14,939 nt of DNA. Source: CAZVCG01 sp964649675. Lineage in GTDB: Bacteria; Pseudomonadota; Alphaproteobacteria; UBA9219. Positions 1 to 6,745 of this stretch are shown piece after piece. Both the position numbers and the translations under genes were made by a program. The notes below the pieces were generated by a model. It was given only the letters and a program-made list of their open reading frames with translations. It was not told the origin of the DNA and did not search any database. The stretch spans positions 1 to 14,939 of the forward strand of contig CAZYPX010000038.1 in the NCBI GenBank assembly GCA_964649675.1, read 5' to 3'. How positions within the stretch are numbered: position 1 is the stretch's first letter; each line of letters opens with the position of its first letter.

Positions 1-506
1 ACCGTTACGCCGAACGTGGGGTGCATCTTGTCGAAACCGGCGGCCTTTGGAGCTTCCGCACCGCGCCCGATCTCGCCCCGATGATGAAGATCGTGCGCCA
101 GCCGCGCCGGAAGTTGCCGCGCGCCGCCTCGGAAGTTCTCGCGATCATCGCCTACCATCAGCCCGTCACCCGCGCCGAGATCGAAAGCATTCGCGGTGTC
201 GATACAAGCCGCGGCACGCTGGATATTCTGCTCGAGCTTGGCTGGATCAAGCCCGGCAAGCCCCGCGAAACGCCGGGCAGGCCGCTCACATGGAAAACGA
301 CCCCCGAGTTCCTCAGCCACTTCAATCTGACGGATTTGAACGAGCTTCCGGGCGTCGAAGAACTGAAGGCGTCCGGCCTTCTCGATGCGCGTCCCGTCCT
401 GAGCAACGTCCAGGGCGAAAAGGACGCTGACACTGTATCTTCGGATTCCGGCGAAGAGAGCGAATTCGCCGAATGGATCAAAAAAGACGAAGAGGCCGTG
501 GCCTGA
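1..506 (+). CDS. scpB: Segregation and condensation protein B, 5' end missing
   Basis: ScpB binds ScpA and SMC to form the bacterial condensin complex that compacts and separates chromosomes in the cytoplasm. The gene is open at the left edge and reads in frame from base 3, beginning R-Y-A-E-R-G-V-H-L-V-E-T-G-G-L-W, a typical ScpB segment just inside the first winged-helix domain. The visible part has the family hallmarks: FRTAPDLA, then LPRAASEVLAIIAYHQPVTR, then RGVDTSRGTLDILLELGWI and GRPLTWKTTPEFLSHF of the second winged helix. The end is an acidic low-complexity tail, usual for the family, closing at TGA 504-506. A GTG at base 21 lies inside the conserved region and is not the start. serB follows after only 10 bases, so the two are probably co-transcribed. 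In many alphaproteobacteria tatABC follows scpAB instead, which comes from general knowledge and not from this window. Confidence 0.93.
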   Translation, partial: RYAERGVHLVETGGLWSFRTAPDLAPMMKIVRQPRRKLPRAASEVLAIIAYHQPVTRAEIESIRGVDTSRGTLDILLELGWIKPGKPRETPGRPLTWKTTPEFLSHFNLTDLNELPGVEELKASGLLDARPVLSNVQGEKDADTVSSDSGEESEFAEWIKKDEEAVA

Positions 507-516
507 GGCTTTGCCC

Positions 517-1422
517 ATGAACGCCGCCGCGCACATCGCCGCAACGCTGGCTTGCGACGTTCCAGACGTCCTGACGCCGCCCTTTATGGAGCGCCTCCGA
601 AACGCCCTTGAGGACGTGGGCGCGCGCGATCTAAGCCTCGCATGGCATCGCGAACCTTTTGCCGCTGATATTGACGTGCGCGGACTTGACGAGGAAACCG
701 TCTTTCGCGTCCTGAAAGGGGCTCTCGGCCCGATGCCTGTGGACGTGATCGCGCAAAAGGCGAACAAGCGGGTGAAAAAACTTCTCGTCGCCGACATGGA
801 ATCGACGATCATCGAACAGGAAATGCTCGACGAACTGGCCGCACGTCTGGGCCTGCGCGAAAAAGTGTCTGACATCACCCGCCGAGGTATGAACGGCGAC
901 ATCGACTTTACGCAATCGTTGCGCGAACGCACCCTTCTTTTAAAAGGCCAAACGGAAGCCATGCTCCGCGAGGAGATCGCCCGCATCACCTTTTCGCGCG
1001 GCGCGGCGGAACTTGTCGCTTTCATGAAAAAACAGGGAGCGCGATGCTGGCTTGTCTCGGGCGGTTTCGACATATACGCGCGTCACGTGGCCGAAGCGCT
1101 TGGCTTTGATCACTACATGGCGAACGCCGCGATCGTCCGGCAAAACGTTTTGACCGGCGAACTTCGCGATCCCGTTCTTGACGGTCACGGCAAAGCCGCG
1201 GCGCTCCGCGACGCGTGCAAACACCTTGGTCTAAGCCTCGACGAATGCCTTGTCGTCGGTGATGGCGCCAACGATCTGCCGATGCTGACGCTTTGCGAAG
1301 AGAACGGCGGGCTTGCGGTCGCTTATAAGGCCAAGCCCAAGGTCACGGCCGCCATACGTCACCACATAGATTACTCAAGCCTTGCCACGCTCGCCTGCGC
1401 CCAAAGCGTAGCCCTCCCGTGA
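517..1422 (+). CDS. serB: Phosphoserine phosphatase
   Basis: SerB is a Mg-dependent HAD-family hydrolase that removes phosphate from phosphoserine, the last step of serine synthesis. I prefer ATG 517 (301 residues) over the in-frame TTG at 511 because GAGG at 505-508 sits 8 bases before it. The N-terminal ~85 residues form the ACT-like regulatory part seen in proteobacterial SerB. HAD motif I reads VADMESTII (nucleophile Asp93 counted from ATG 517). Motif II is LVSGGFD, the motif III lysine lies in DGHGKAAAL, and motif IV is VVGDGANDLPML. The cap segment carries EQEMLDELA and MNGDIDFTQSLRER, which match SerB closely. The odd point is motif I: the family norm is D-x-D-x-T, and here the second Asp (general acid/base) is Glu95. 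The gene is probably co-transcribed with scpB and converges on the small gene at 1468-1764. Confidence 0.95.
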   Translation: MNAAAHIAATLACDVPDVLTPPFMERLRNALEDVGARDLSLAWHREPFAADIDVRGLDEETVFRVLKGALGPMPVDVIAQKANKRVKKLLVADMESTIIEQEMLDELAARLGLREKVSDITRRGMNGDIDFTQSLRERTLLLKGQTEAMLREEIARITFSRGAAELVAFMKKQGARCWLVSGGFDIYARHVAEALGFDHYMANAAIVRQNVLTGELRDPVLDGHGKAAALRDACKHLGLSLDECLVVGDGANDLPMLTLCEENGGLAVAYKAKPKVTAAIRHHIDYSSLATLACAQSVALP

Positions 1423-1448
1423 CGCCGATAAGGCTTCAACAGGAGGGC
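1411..1448. repeat. Inverted repeat at the serB 3' end
   Basis: GCCCTCC (1411-1417) and GGAGGGC (1442-1448) form a perfect 7-bp inverted repeat around the serB stop codon, with 24 bases between the arms. It lies between two convergent genes, so a bidirectional transcription stop is possible. The loop is long and no T-run follows on either strand, so this is not a canonical intrinsic terminator. Confidence 0.25.
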
Positions 1449-1467
1449 AGGGCGCAACTTGATCCCG

Positions 1468-1764
1468 TTATGGGGAATAGTTGTAGTTCCTTTCCGCATA
1501 GATCATGATCGGCCTTGCGCGGGCTTCGTCATGGCCGCGACGGTCGTGTCTCATATGCATGTGACGCGTTTCGTAATCGGACCTAACTTCGGTAGGGACA
1601 GGAATGGCGGCCCTGCAAAGCGACGAATAGATATAAGTCTCGTGGGCGTGTTTCGTCGCAATGTCGCCAGGCGTTTTATGGCCGCGCTGACGGGCCTCGG
1701 CCGTACCGGCAACGGAAACAAGGATAGCTAGCGCGGCAATGGAGGCAAGAAGGACTTTGGTCAT
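1468..1764 (-). CDS. Small exported His/Arg/Tyr-rich protein, unknown function
   Basis: I do not recognise this 98-residue protein. ATG 1764 is well supported: AGGAGAG lies a few bases upstream on the minus strand, and the N-terminus is a clean signal peptide (MTKVLLASIAALAILVSVAG, then TAEA) with likely cleavage after Ala24. The mature ~74 residues are basic and polar, with seven His, many Arg and six Tyr, including the cluster RHMHMRHDRRGHDEARAR, and a single Cys50. It has no membrane segment beyond the signal and no lipobox. The His/Met cluster could bind metal, but that is inference. The overlapping plus-strand frame at 1459-1731 has no ribosome site and is less convincing. The gene stands alone between convergent serB and a 275-base upstream gap with dyad repeats. 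Confidence is high that it is a real gene and nil for any specific function. Confidence 0.72.
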   Translation of the reverse strand: MTKVLLASIAALAILVSVAGTAEARQRGHKTPGDIATKHAHETYIYSSLCRAAIPVPTEVRSDYETRHMHMRHDRRGHDEARARPIMIYAERNYNYSP

Positions 1765-1828
1765 GGCTCTCTCCTCAGGTGTTAAGGTTGAAGGGTAAGA
1801 AAACTTCCAACATGCGCCCTAATCAAAA

Positions 1829-1865
1829 CTGTACAGGAACCATTATTTGTACTAAAACGGTACAA
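1829..1865. promoter_or_regulatory. GTAC-centred dyads, possible operator
   Basis: Two palindromes lie close together: CTGTACAG at 1829-1836, a perfect 8-bp palindrome, and TTGTAC (1847-1852) with its exact mirror GTACAA (1860-1865) separated by 7 bases. All are built on the same TGTAC/GTACA half-site and sit 65-101 bases upstream of the exported protein's start codon, where a repressor or activator would be expected to bind. I cannot name the regulator. Confidence 0.4.
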
Positions 1866-2015
1866 TAAAAAGGGGTATGAGTCAATCTATTTAAGTGTCT
1901 TTGCTTTTCAGTATGTTGGGGGCGTTTTGCCCATATGTCTCTCGTGCTGCCGAGTCGGGAAGGCAAGGTCCGTGTTCTTATGTTCCCACGCGGAGCAAGG
2001 GGGCGCCGCAGGCTG

Positions 2016-2031
2016 GCGCATACAGATGCGC
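2016..2031 (-). terminator. Small hairpin just after degP, weak terminator candidate
   Basis: GCGCAT (2016-2021) and ATGCGC (2026-2031) form a 6-bp stem with a 4-base loop, starting 8 bases beyond the degP stop codon (TAA at 2040-2042 on the minus strand). No T-run follows on the minus strand, so it may be a 3'-end stabilising hairpin or a Rho-dependent end rather than an intrinsic terminator. Confidence 0.3.
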
Positions 2032-2039
2032 GTTATTAC

Positions 2040-3521
2040 TTAATCCTTGGCCTTGTCCGGAGAGATCGTGACAAAGCGCAAGTCGCCTTTGCGGTCGACG
2101 AGGAGCAGGAGAGGCCGGTTGTCCTTTTTCGCTTTTTTGGCGAGATCGGACAATTCCTTGGGCGATGTCAAGCGTTGCTGGGAAGCTTCGCTTATCACGT
2201 CGCCTTCGCGAATACCGCGCTCGAACGCAAGTCCGGAGGCGCTAACGCTAACGACGACCAGCCCTGTCGAATCCTTGTTGAGATCGAAGCGCTTGCGCAG
2301 CGCGTCCGTTATGGCCGCCACGTTCAAGTCCAGATCCTCAATCCTTTCGGAGGCGATCTGCGGCTGTCGCGGCGAATCCGTTTTTGTTTTCGACTCTTGG
2401 GCTTCGTCTTGCGCGCTCAATTCACCGATTTTGATGTTCAGGGAAACTTCCCTGCTCTTGCGTATCACGACGACGGGAACCGTCTTATCGACATCGGTTT
2501 CGGCCACAAGGCGGGGCAGGCGATGCATATCCTGAACAGCCTTGCCGTCAAAAGTCACGATCACGTCGCCTGTCTGGAGCTTCGCTTTGGCCGCAGGCCC
2601 GTCGGGGGTAATGCTGGAAACCAGCGCGCCGCGTGGTTTGCCGATCCCGAGGCTCTCCGCGATTTCCGGCGTTACCGTCTGAATGCGCACACCAATCCAT
2701 CCACGGCGCACATGGCCGCTTGCCTTAAGTTGCTCGATCACGCCTTTCGACATTGAGGCCGGTATGGCGAAACCGATTCCGATGGAACCTCCCGAGGGGG
2801 AGAAAATAGCCGTGTTCACGCCGATCACTTCGCCATCCATGTTGAACATGGGGCCGCCCGAATTGCCGCGATTGATGGGCGCGTCGGTTTGAAGATAATC
2901 GTCATAAGGGCCTGAATTGATGTCGCGCGCGCGCGCCGAAATGATCCCCGCCGTGACTGTGCCCCCAAGACCGAAGGGGTTGCCGATCGCAAGAATCCAG
3001 TCGCCGACCCTGACCTTGTCGCTGTCGCCCCATGTAATAGCCTGAAGGGGTTTTTTGGCGTCCACTTTCAAGACGGCCAGATCCGTCCTTTTGTCCCGCC
3101 CGACGACCGTGGCGGACAGGTTTGTGTCGTCCTGCAAAATGACGGTGATCTCGTCGGCATCTTGAATGACATGATAATTGGTGACGATGTATCCGGCGGG
3201 ATCGATAATAAAACCTGAACCCAACGACGTGGCCTTGCGCTTGCGGGGTGTGCCGTCGAAGCCGCGCCCTTGTTTTTCAAAAAAGTCCTTGAAGAAGTCC
3301 TCAAAAGGCGAACCGGGCGGAATTTGAAGCTCGGGAAAACCCGGGAATTCGTCGCTCGTAATCGTTTGCGTCGTAGAAATGTTGACGACGGAAGGCAAGA
3401 GTTTTTCCGCCAGATCGGCGAAGCTCGCGGGGCCGGTCCGCGCCCATGCGGGAGTGGCCGCTTCGGTCAAAAAAGCCAGAGAAAAAAGCACCAGAATGAC
3501 CAACCGATTCTTGCGGAACAT
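2040..3521 (-). CDS. degP: Periplasmic Do/DegP-type serine protease
   Basis: This is an HtrA-family endopeptidase and chaperone that degrades misfolded proteins in the periplasm. It has 493 residues, a normal length for a Do protease with two PDZ domains. A Sec signal peptide covers residues 1-27 (hydrophobic VILVLFSLAFL, cleavage after TPAWA). The trypsin-like domain follows with the catalytic triad His117 (TNYHVI), Asp147 (KRTDLAVLKV) and Ser221 (RGNSGGP). PDZ1 spans about 274-366 and starts at RRGWIGVRI. PDZ2 spans about 400-487 and includes GIREGDVI. The LA-loop region (about 55-95) is rich in Phe, Pro and Gly. ATG 3521 is supported by GAGGA about 9 bases upstream. It lies 138 bases downstream of hflC on the same strand, and the hflK-hflC-degP order is common in alphaproteobacteria. 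I cannot tell DegP, DegQ and MucD subtypes apart from sequence alone. Confidence 0.95.
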   Translation of the reverse strand: MFRKNRLVILVLFSLAFLTEAATPAWARTGPASFADLAEKLLPSVVNISTTQTITSDEFPGFPELQIPPGSPFEDFFKDFFEKQGRGFDGTPRKRKATSLGSGFIIDPAGYIVTNYHVIQDADEITVILQDDTNLSATVVGRDKRTDLAVLKVDAKKPLQAITWGDSDKVRVGDWILAIGNPFGLGGTVTAGIISARARDINSGPYDDYLQTDAPINRGNSGGPMFNMDGEVIGVNTAIFSPSGGSIGIGFAIPASMSKGVIEQLKASGHVRRGWIGVRIQTVTPEIAESLGIGKPRGALVSSITPDGPAAKAKLQTGDVIVTFDGKAVQDMHRLPRLVAETDVDKTVPVVVIRKSREVSLNIKIGELSAQDEAQESKTKTDSPRQPQIASERIEDLDLNVAAITDALRKRFDLNKDSTGLVVVSVSASGLAFERGIREGDVISEASQQRLTSPKELSDLAKKAKKDNRPLLLLVDRKGDLRFVTISPDKAKD

Positions 3522-3659
3522 TTCGCGTTTTCCTCACATAATCAAAGGGGCGAACCCCAAAGAGAAAGCGTTGTCTTCAGGATTTCACTATTTAGGCGGG
3601 AATTTAGGCTGATTTATGACACAAAACGCTTTCCGCGTCACGTTCCATGTCATGCGTCA
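3522..3659 (-). promoter_or_regulatory. hflC-degP spacer with a small hairpin
   Basis: This 138-base spacer precedes degP on the minus strand. It contains GGGG-TTCG-CCCC (3547-3558), a 4-bp stem capped by a UUCG tetraloop in the transcript and followed by TTTGATT, 25 bases before the degP start codon. It could be a weak attenuator or a processing element. The gap is large compared with the overlapping hflK/hflC junction, so a separate stress-responsive degP promoter here is plausible. I could not identify convincing -35/-10 boxes. Confidence 0.3.
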
Positions 3660-4529
3660 TCACCGGCCGGGCGGATTCGTGAAGTGCTGAAAGAACTCGC
3701 TGTTCGGATGGAGCACATACGTCGTCGTGTCCGGTTGCAAGCCTTGCCTGTACGCCGTCAACGAGCGCCAGAACGCATAAAACTGCGGATCTTTGCGCGT
3801 CGCTTGCGCCATGATTTCCAAAGCCTTCCGGTCGCCTTCGCCTTTCAGGCGTTCGGCCTTGCCCTGCGCCTCGGCCAAGATAACCGTGGCTTCGCGATCG
3901 GCTTCCGACGTCATTTGCAAGGCTTCCTGTTTGCCCGTGGCGCGTAGCTGGGCGGCTTCCTGCTCGCGCTGGGAACGCATGCGGGCGTACACGGCATCGC
4001 TCGTCTTTTGGGGCAGGTCGCTGCGGCGGATGCGCACATCGACGATTTCGATTCCGAAATCCTTGCCCTCGTTGTTGAGCATGTCGCGTATCTTGCCCAT
4101 GACGTTCACGCGCTCCAGCGACAGCAGGGTCGATATTTTCACGGTTCCCAGCACGCTGCGCATTGTCGCGTTGAGCAAGCTGCCCAAACGGTCATTGGCG
4201 ATGCGTTCGTCGCGCAGGCGTTCGAAATAAAGGCGCGGATCAATGATCCGGTAGCGGGCGAAAGCGTCCACCTCTAGTGGCTTTTGCTCGGCCAGCATGA
4301 TTTCCTGCGTGGGCGCGTCGACGGCAAGAACGCGCTTTTCTAAAAACTCCACGCCCTGAATGACCGGCAGCTTGAAGTGCAGGCCCGGGTCCTTGCTGAT
4401 CTCCACCACCTCGCGGAACTGAAAGCGAATGGCCTGTTGCGTCTGGTTCACGATGTAGTAGGAATCGGCGATTAGAAAAACGCCAAACAAGGCGACGAAC
4501 ACGCCGCCGACGATCTTTACGTTGTTCAT
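3660..4529 (-). CDS. hflC: HflC, FtsH-modulating SPFH membrane protein
   Basis: HflC pairs with HflK to form a large membrane-anchored cage around the FtsH protease and regulates degradation of membrane proteins. The 289-residue protein has one N-terminal membrane segment (about 5-23, VKIVGGVFVALFGVFLIAD) and then the SPFH/band-7 domain beginning IVNQTQQAIRFQFREVV. LEKRVLAVDAPTQEIML and AFARYRIIDPRLYF are typical HflC blocks. A charged helical segment follows (REQEAAQLRATGKQEALQM, EAQGKAERLKGEGDRKA), and the C-terminus has DPQFYAFWRSLTAYRQGL and PNSEFFQHF. The start ATG (4529-4527) overlaps the hflK stop codon in an ATGA junction, so the two are translationally coupled, fitting the 1:1 complex. 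It is full length with nothing unusual. Confidence 0.96.
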   Translation of the reverse strand: MNNVKIVGGVFVALFGVFLIADSYYIVNQTQQAIRFQFREVVEISKDPGLHFKLPVIQGVEFLEKRVLAVDAPTQEIMLAEQKPLEVDAFARYRIIDPRLYFERLRDERIANDRLGSLLNATMRSVLGTVKISTLLSLERVNVMGKIRDMLNNEGKDFGIEIVDVRIRRSDLPQKTSDAVYARMRSQREQEAAQLRATGKQEALQMTSEADREATVILAEAQGKAERLKGEGDRKALEIMAQATRKDPQFYAFWRSLTAYRQGLQPDTTTYVLHPNSEFFQHFTNPPGR

Positions 4530-5656
4530 GGTGTGCCTCCCTGACGTTCGTTCGGCGATTTAAGCTGTGGCAGTGGCAGATAGGGAACCGCGCCTGTGGA
4601 TTTGTCCATAATGACCTTCTGGGCGTCGCCGAGTATGGATTCCATCGTTTCCAGATAAAGGCGCCGCGCCGTCACGTCGCGCGCGGCGTTATAGGCCGTA
4701 TGAACTTCGTTAAAGCGTTCGGCCTCGCCTCTGGCGATCGCGATTTTCTGATCGCGGTAGGCCATGGCCTGTTGCATCAGCTGGGCGGCTTGCCCCTTGG
4801 CCTCTGGGATGACCCTATTGACGTGGGCTGCGGCCTGGTTTTGGGCTCTTTCCTGATCCAGACGGGCGTTGATCACGTCCTGAAACGCCGCCTTTACGTC
4901 TTCCGGCACGGAAACGGTCTGCAGGTTGATTTGCGTGATGACGACGCCGGCCTCGTACTCGTCCATAAGAGCCTGCAGTCTTGTCCGCGTTTCGTCGGCG
5001 ATTTGGCCGCGACCGTCGGTCAGGGCGAATTGAAGCTTGTTCTGTCCGATAACGTCGCGCATGGCGCTTTCGGCGGCCATTTTGATCGTCTGGACGGGAT
5101 CGCGGATCTCAAAAAGATATTTGGCCACGTCGTTGATGCGCCAGAACACCGTGAATTCGACGTTGATAAGGTTCTCGTCCTGCGTGAGCATCATGCTTTC
5201 TTGCGGGATGTTGCGTCGTTCGTCGCCCTGACGCGCGAGGCGGCGGAACCCGACGGGTATTTCGTTCTGCGCGGTCACGACGGGCAAAAGCACTTCCTCG
5301 ATCGGCGCGGGCAAATGGTAGTGCAGGCCCGGGCCTTCGATGCGGTTGAACGCCCCAAAGCGCATGACGACGCCCATCTGGTTCGTCGCCACCTGATAGA
5401 ATCCGCTGGAAAGCCATAGAGCCACCACCACGCCGATGGCGATAAGGATGCCGTGGGCATGGCGTCTTGGTTTGAAACTTTCAAACCATCGCTTGATGTC
5501 CGCCAACATGGCGTCGAAATCTGGAGGAGGTTCGCTCCCTCCTTGCGACCCGCCGCCGTTCGTGTCACGGCGGCCCCAAGGGGTCTGCGTTTCGGTTTTT
5601 TTCGGATTGGGTTTTTGTGAAGGCGAGCCCCAGGGGCCATCGTCGTTTATCGGCAT
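4526..5656 (-). CDS. hflK: HflK, FtsH-modulating SPFH membrane protein
   Basis: HflK is the partner of HflC in the FtsH-regulating complex of the inner membrane. It has 376 residues. A Gly/Pro/Asn-rich cytoplasmic N-terminal region with two PWG motifs covers about 1-50 and is characteristic of HflK. One membrane segment spans about 69-87 (GILIAIGVVVALWLSSGFY). The SPFH domain starts at QVATNQMGVVMRFGAFNRIEG and includes GLHYHLPAPIEEVLLP and DENLINVEFTVFWRINDV. The later coiled region (AQNQAAAHVNRVIPEAKGQA, QKIAIARGEAERF) and YLETMESILGDAQKVIMD are also typical. ATG 5656 is the first plausible start and has only a weak purine run (GAGAAAG) upstream. It is first in the minus-strand unit hflK-hflC-degP and divergent from pyrB. 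Confidence 0.96.
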   Translation of the reverse strand: MPINDDGPWGSPSQKPNPKKTETQTPWGRRDTNGGGSQGGSEPPPDFDAMLADIKRWFESFKPRRHAHGILIAIGVVVALWLSSGFYQVATNQMGVVMRFGAFNRIEGPGLHYHLPAPIEEVLLPVVTAQNEIPVGFRRLARQGDERRNIPQESMMLTQDENLINVEFTVFWRINDVAKYLFEIRDPVQTIKMAAESAMRDVIGQNKLQFALTDGRGQIADETRTRLQALMDEYEAGVVITQINLQTVSVPEDVKAAFQDVINARLDQERAQNQAAAHVNRVIPEAKGQAAQLMQQAMAYRDQKIAIARGEAERFNEVHTAYNAARDVTARRLYLETMESILGDAQKVIMDKSTGAVPYLPLPQLKSPNERQGGTP

Positions 5657-5812
5657 CTACGCTTTCTCGCTTAAGTTCAAACCTGAACCTAAGTGGATCA
5701 TGAGCGATAAAATGTCAATTTTATTGCGACAAAACCCTAAAAGAATTGTTTGTGCCGTCGCGCCGCCGCGATTATAGTCGCTTTGATTTCAATGTTTTCC
5801 CCCGCGCGCGCC
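5657..5812. promoter_or_regulatory. Divergent hflK/pyrB promoter region
   Basis: This 156-base divergent spacer must hold the promoters for both units. It is AT-rich around 5700-5750. On the minus strand a perfect TTGACA (plus-strand TGTCAA, 5713-5718) lies 57 bases before the hflK start and could be a -35 element, but I see no good -10 element at the proper distance. The pyrB promoter is listed separately. Confidence 0.5.
5750..5778 (+). promoter_or_regulatory. Probable sigma-70 promoter of the pyrB operon
   Basis: TTGTGC (5750-5755) and TATAGT (5773-5778) match the -35 and -10 consensus at 4 and 5 of 6 bases and are separated by exactly 17 bases. Transcription would begin near 5785, giving a leader of about 28 bases before ATG 5813. 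The leader shows no attenuator or clear ribosome site. Confidence 0.5.
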
Positions 5813-6745
5813 ATGAGTACAGCTTTTCCGCACCGCCATCTTATCGATATCGATCAGCTCTCGCTGTCCGACATCGCGACGATCCTCGATACCGCCGAAA
5901 AATATGTGGCATCGAACCGTTCCGCCTCCAAAAAAAGCGACAAGCTTTTCGGCAAGACGGTCGTCACGATGTTTTTTGAAAACTCCACGCGCACGCGAAC
6001 GTCCTTCCAGATCGCCGCGAAAAGGCTCGGGGCCGACGTGGTCAATTTCAACGCGGCCATAAGCTCGGTCAACAAAGGGGAAACTATCGCCGACACGTTG
6101 CGCGTCATCGACTCCATGAACGTCGACGCCTTTGTCATTCGCCACCATGAAAACGGCATGCCCGGGGCCATGGCCTCGCATGTGCGCTGTTCCGTCCTGA
6201 ACGCAGGCGACGGTTCGCGCGCGCACCCGACGCAGGCGCTTCTTGACGCGTTGACGATCCGTCGCCGCAAGGGGAGGCTCGACGGCCTGAACGTGGCCAT
6301 CTGCGGCGACATCGAACACAGCCGCGTCGCCCGTTCCGATATCGGGCTTTTAAGCAAGGCCGGATCGAACATCAGGATTTGCGCGCCGCCGCCTTTCATG
6401 CCGCGCGATCTTGACCGCCTTCCCGTCGCGTCCTGCGCCACGCTTGAGGATGCCGTGACGGATGCCGATGTCGTCATTATGCTGAGGATCCAGAACGAAC
6501 GGCTGATGCAAGGCGACATGGTCATGCCGGTTCGCGAATACCACGCCGCCTACGGCCTCGATCATGAAAAGCTTAAGGCGGCGAAGCCTGACGTTATCGT
6601 GATGCATCCGCTGCCGATGAACCGCGACGTCGAAATCGCCAGCAAGCTCGCGGACGATCCGCGCTACAGCGTCGTGTTTGAGCAGATCGAAATGGGCGTC
6701 GCCGTCCGCATGGCGTGCCTTGATCTTATTCTGGGCGGATCATGA
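5813..6745 (+). CDS. pyrB: Aspartate carbamoyltransferase catalytic subunit
   Basis: PyrB joins carbamoyl phosphate and aspartate to give carbamoyl aspartate, the committed step of pyrimidine synthesis. From ATG 5813 the protein has 310 residues, the normal catalytic chain length, and begins MSTAFPHRHLIDIDQLS like its relatives. Carbamoyl-phosphate binding is seen in STRTRTSF (58-65) and in Lys88 of SSVNKGET. HPTQALLDAL (138-147), GDIEHSRVARS and HPLPMNRDVEI (265-275) complete the active site. The frame also opens at TTG 5750 and ATG 5792, but the former lies in the promoter, so the extra 21 residues are unlikely. No strong Shine-Dalgarno sequence precedes 5813. Its stop overlaps the plsY start (ATGA). 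pyrC, which commonly follows pyrB in alphaproteobacteria, is absent here. Confidence 0.96.
   Translation: MSTAFPHRHLIDIDQLSLSDIATILDTAEKYVASNRSASKKSDKLFGKTVVTMFFENSTRTRTSFQIAAKRLGADVVNFNAAISSVNKGETIADTLRVIDSMNVDAFVIRHHENGMPGAMASHVRCSVLNAGDGSRAHPTQALLDALTIRRRKGRLDGLNVAICGDIEHSRVARSDIGLLSKAGSNIRICAPPPFMPRDLDRLPVASCATLEDAVTDADVVIMLRIQNERLMQGDMVMPVREYHAAYGLDHEKLKAAKPDVIVMHPLPMNRDVEIASKLADDPRYSVVFEQIEMGVAVRMACLDLILGGS

Larger units (their letters stand above)
1765..2039. promoter_or_regulatory. AT-rich gap with the likely promoter of the small exported protein gene
   Basis: No gene is evident in these 275 bases. The half nearest the minus-strand gene (about 1795-1910) is clearly more AT-rich than its surroundings and should hold that gene's promoter. 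On the minus strand a TTGACT (plus-strand AGTCAA, about 1880-1885) is a possible -35 element, but the -10 element is not clear. The same segment carries the GTAC dyads listed separately. The other half (about 1930-2039) is GC-rich and holds the end of the degP transcript with a small hairpin. Confidence 0.4.

Noticed and set aside
1935..2756. Long plus-strand open frame of 273 codons
   Set aside because: It lies antisense to degP, which has a complete catalytic triad and PDZ domains; the frame is a by-product of GC-rich codon usage.
3610..3660. EcfG-like GGAAC ... CGTT stress promoter before degP
   Set aside because: The two elements are present on the minus strand, but only 13 bases apart instead of the usual 16-18.
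5750..5812. N-terminal 21-residue extension of PyrB from TTG 5750 that looks like a signal peptide (AAAIIVALISMF, then ARA)
   Set aside because: The TTG coincides with the -35 box and the TATAGT -10 box lies inside the extension; aspartate carbamoyltransferase is cytoplasmic, and relatives start at the ATG 5813 position.
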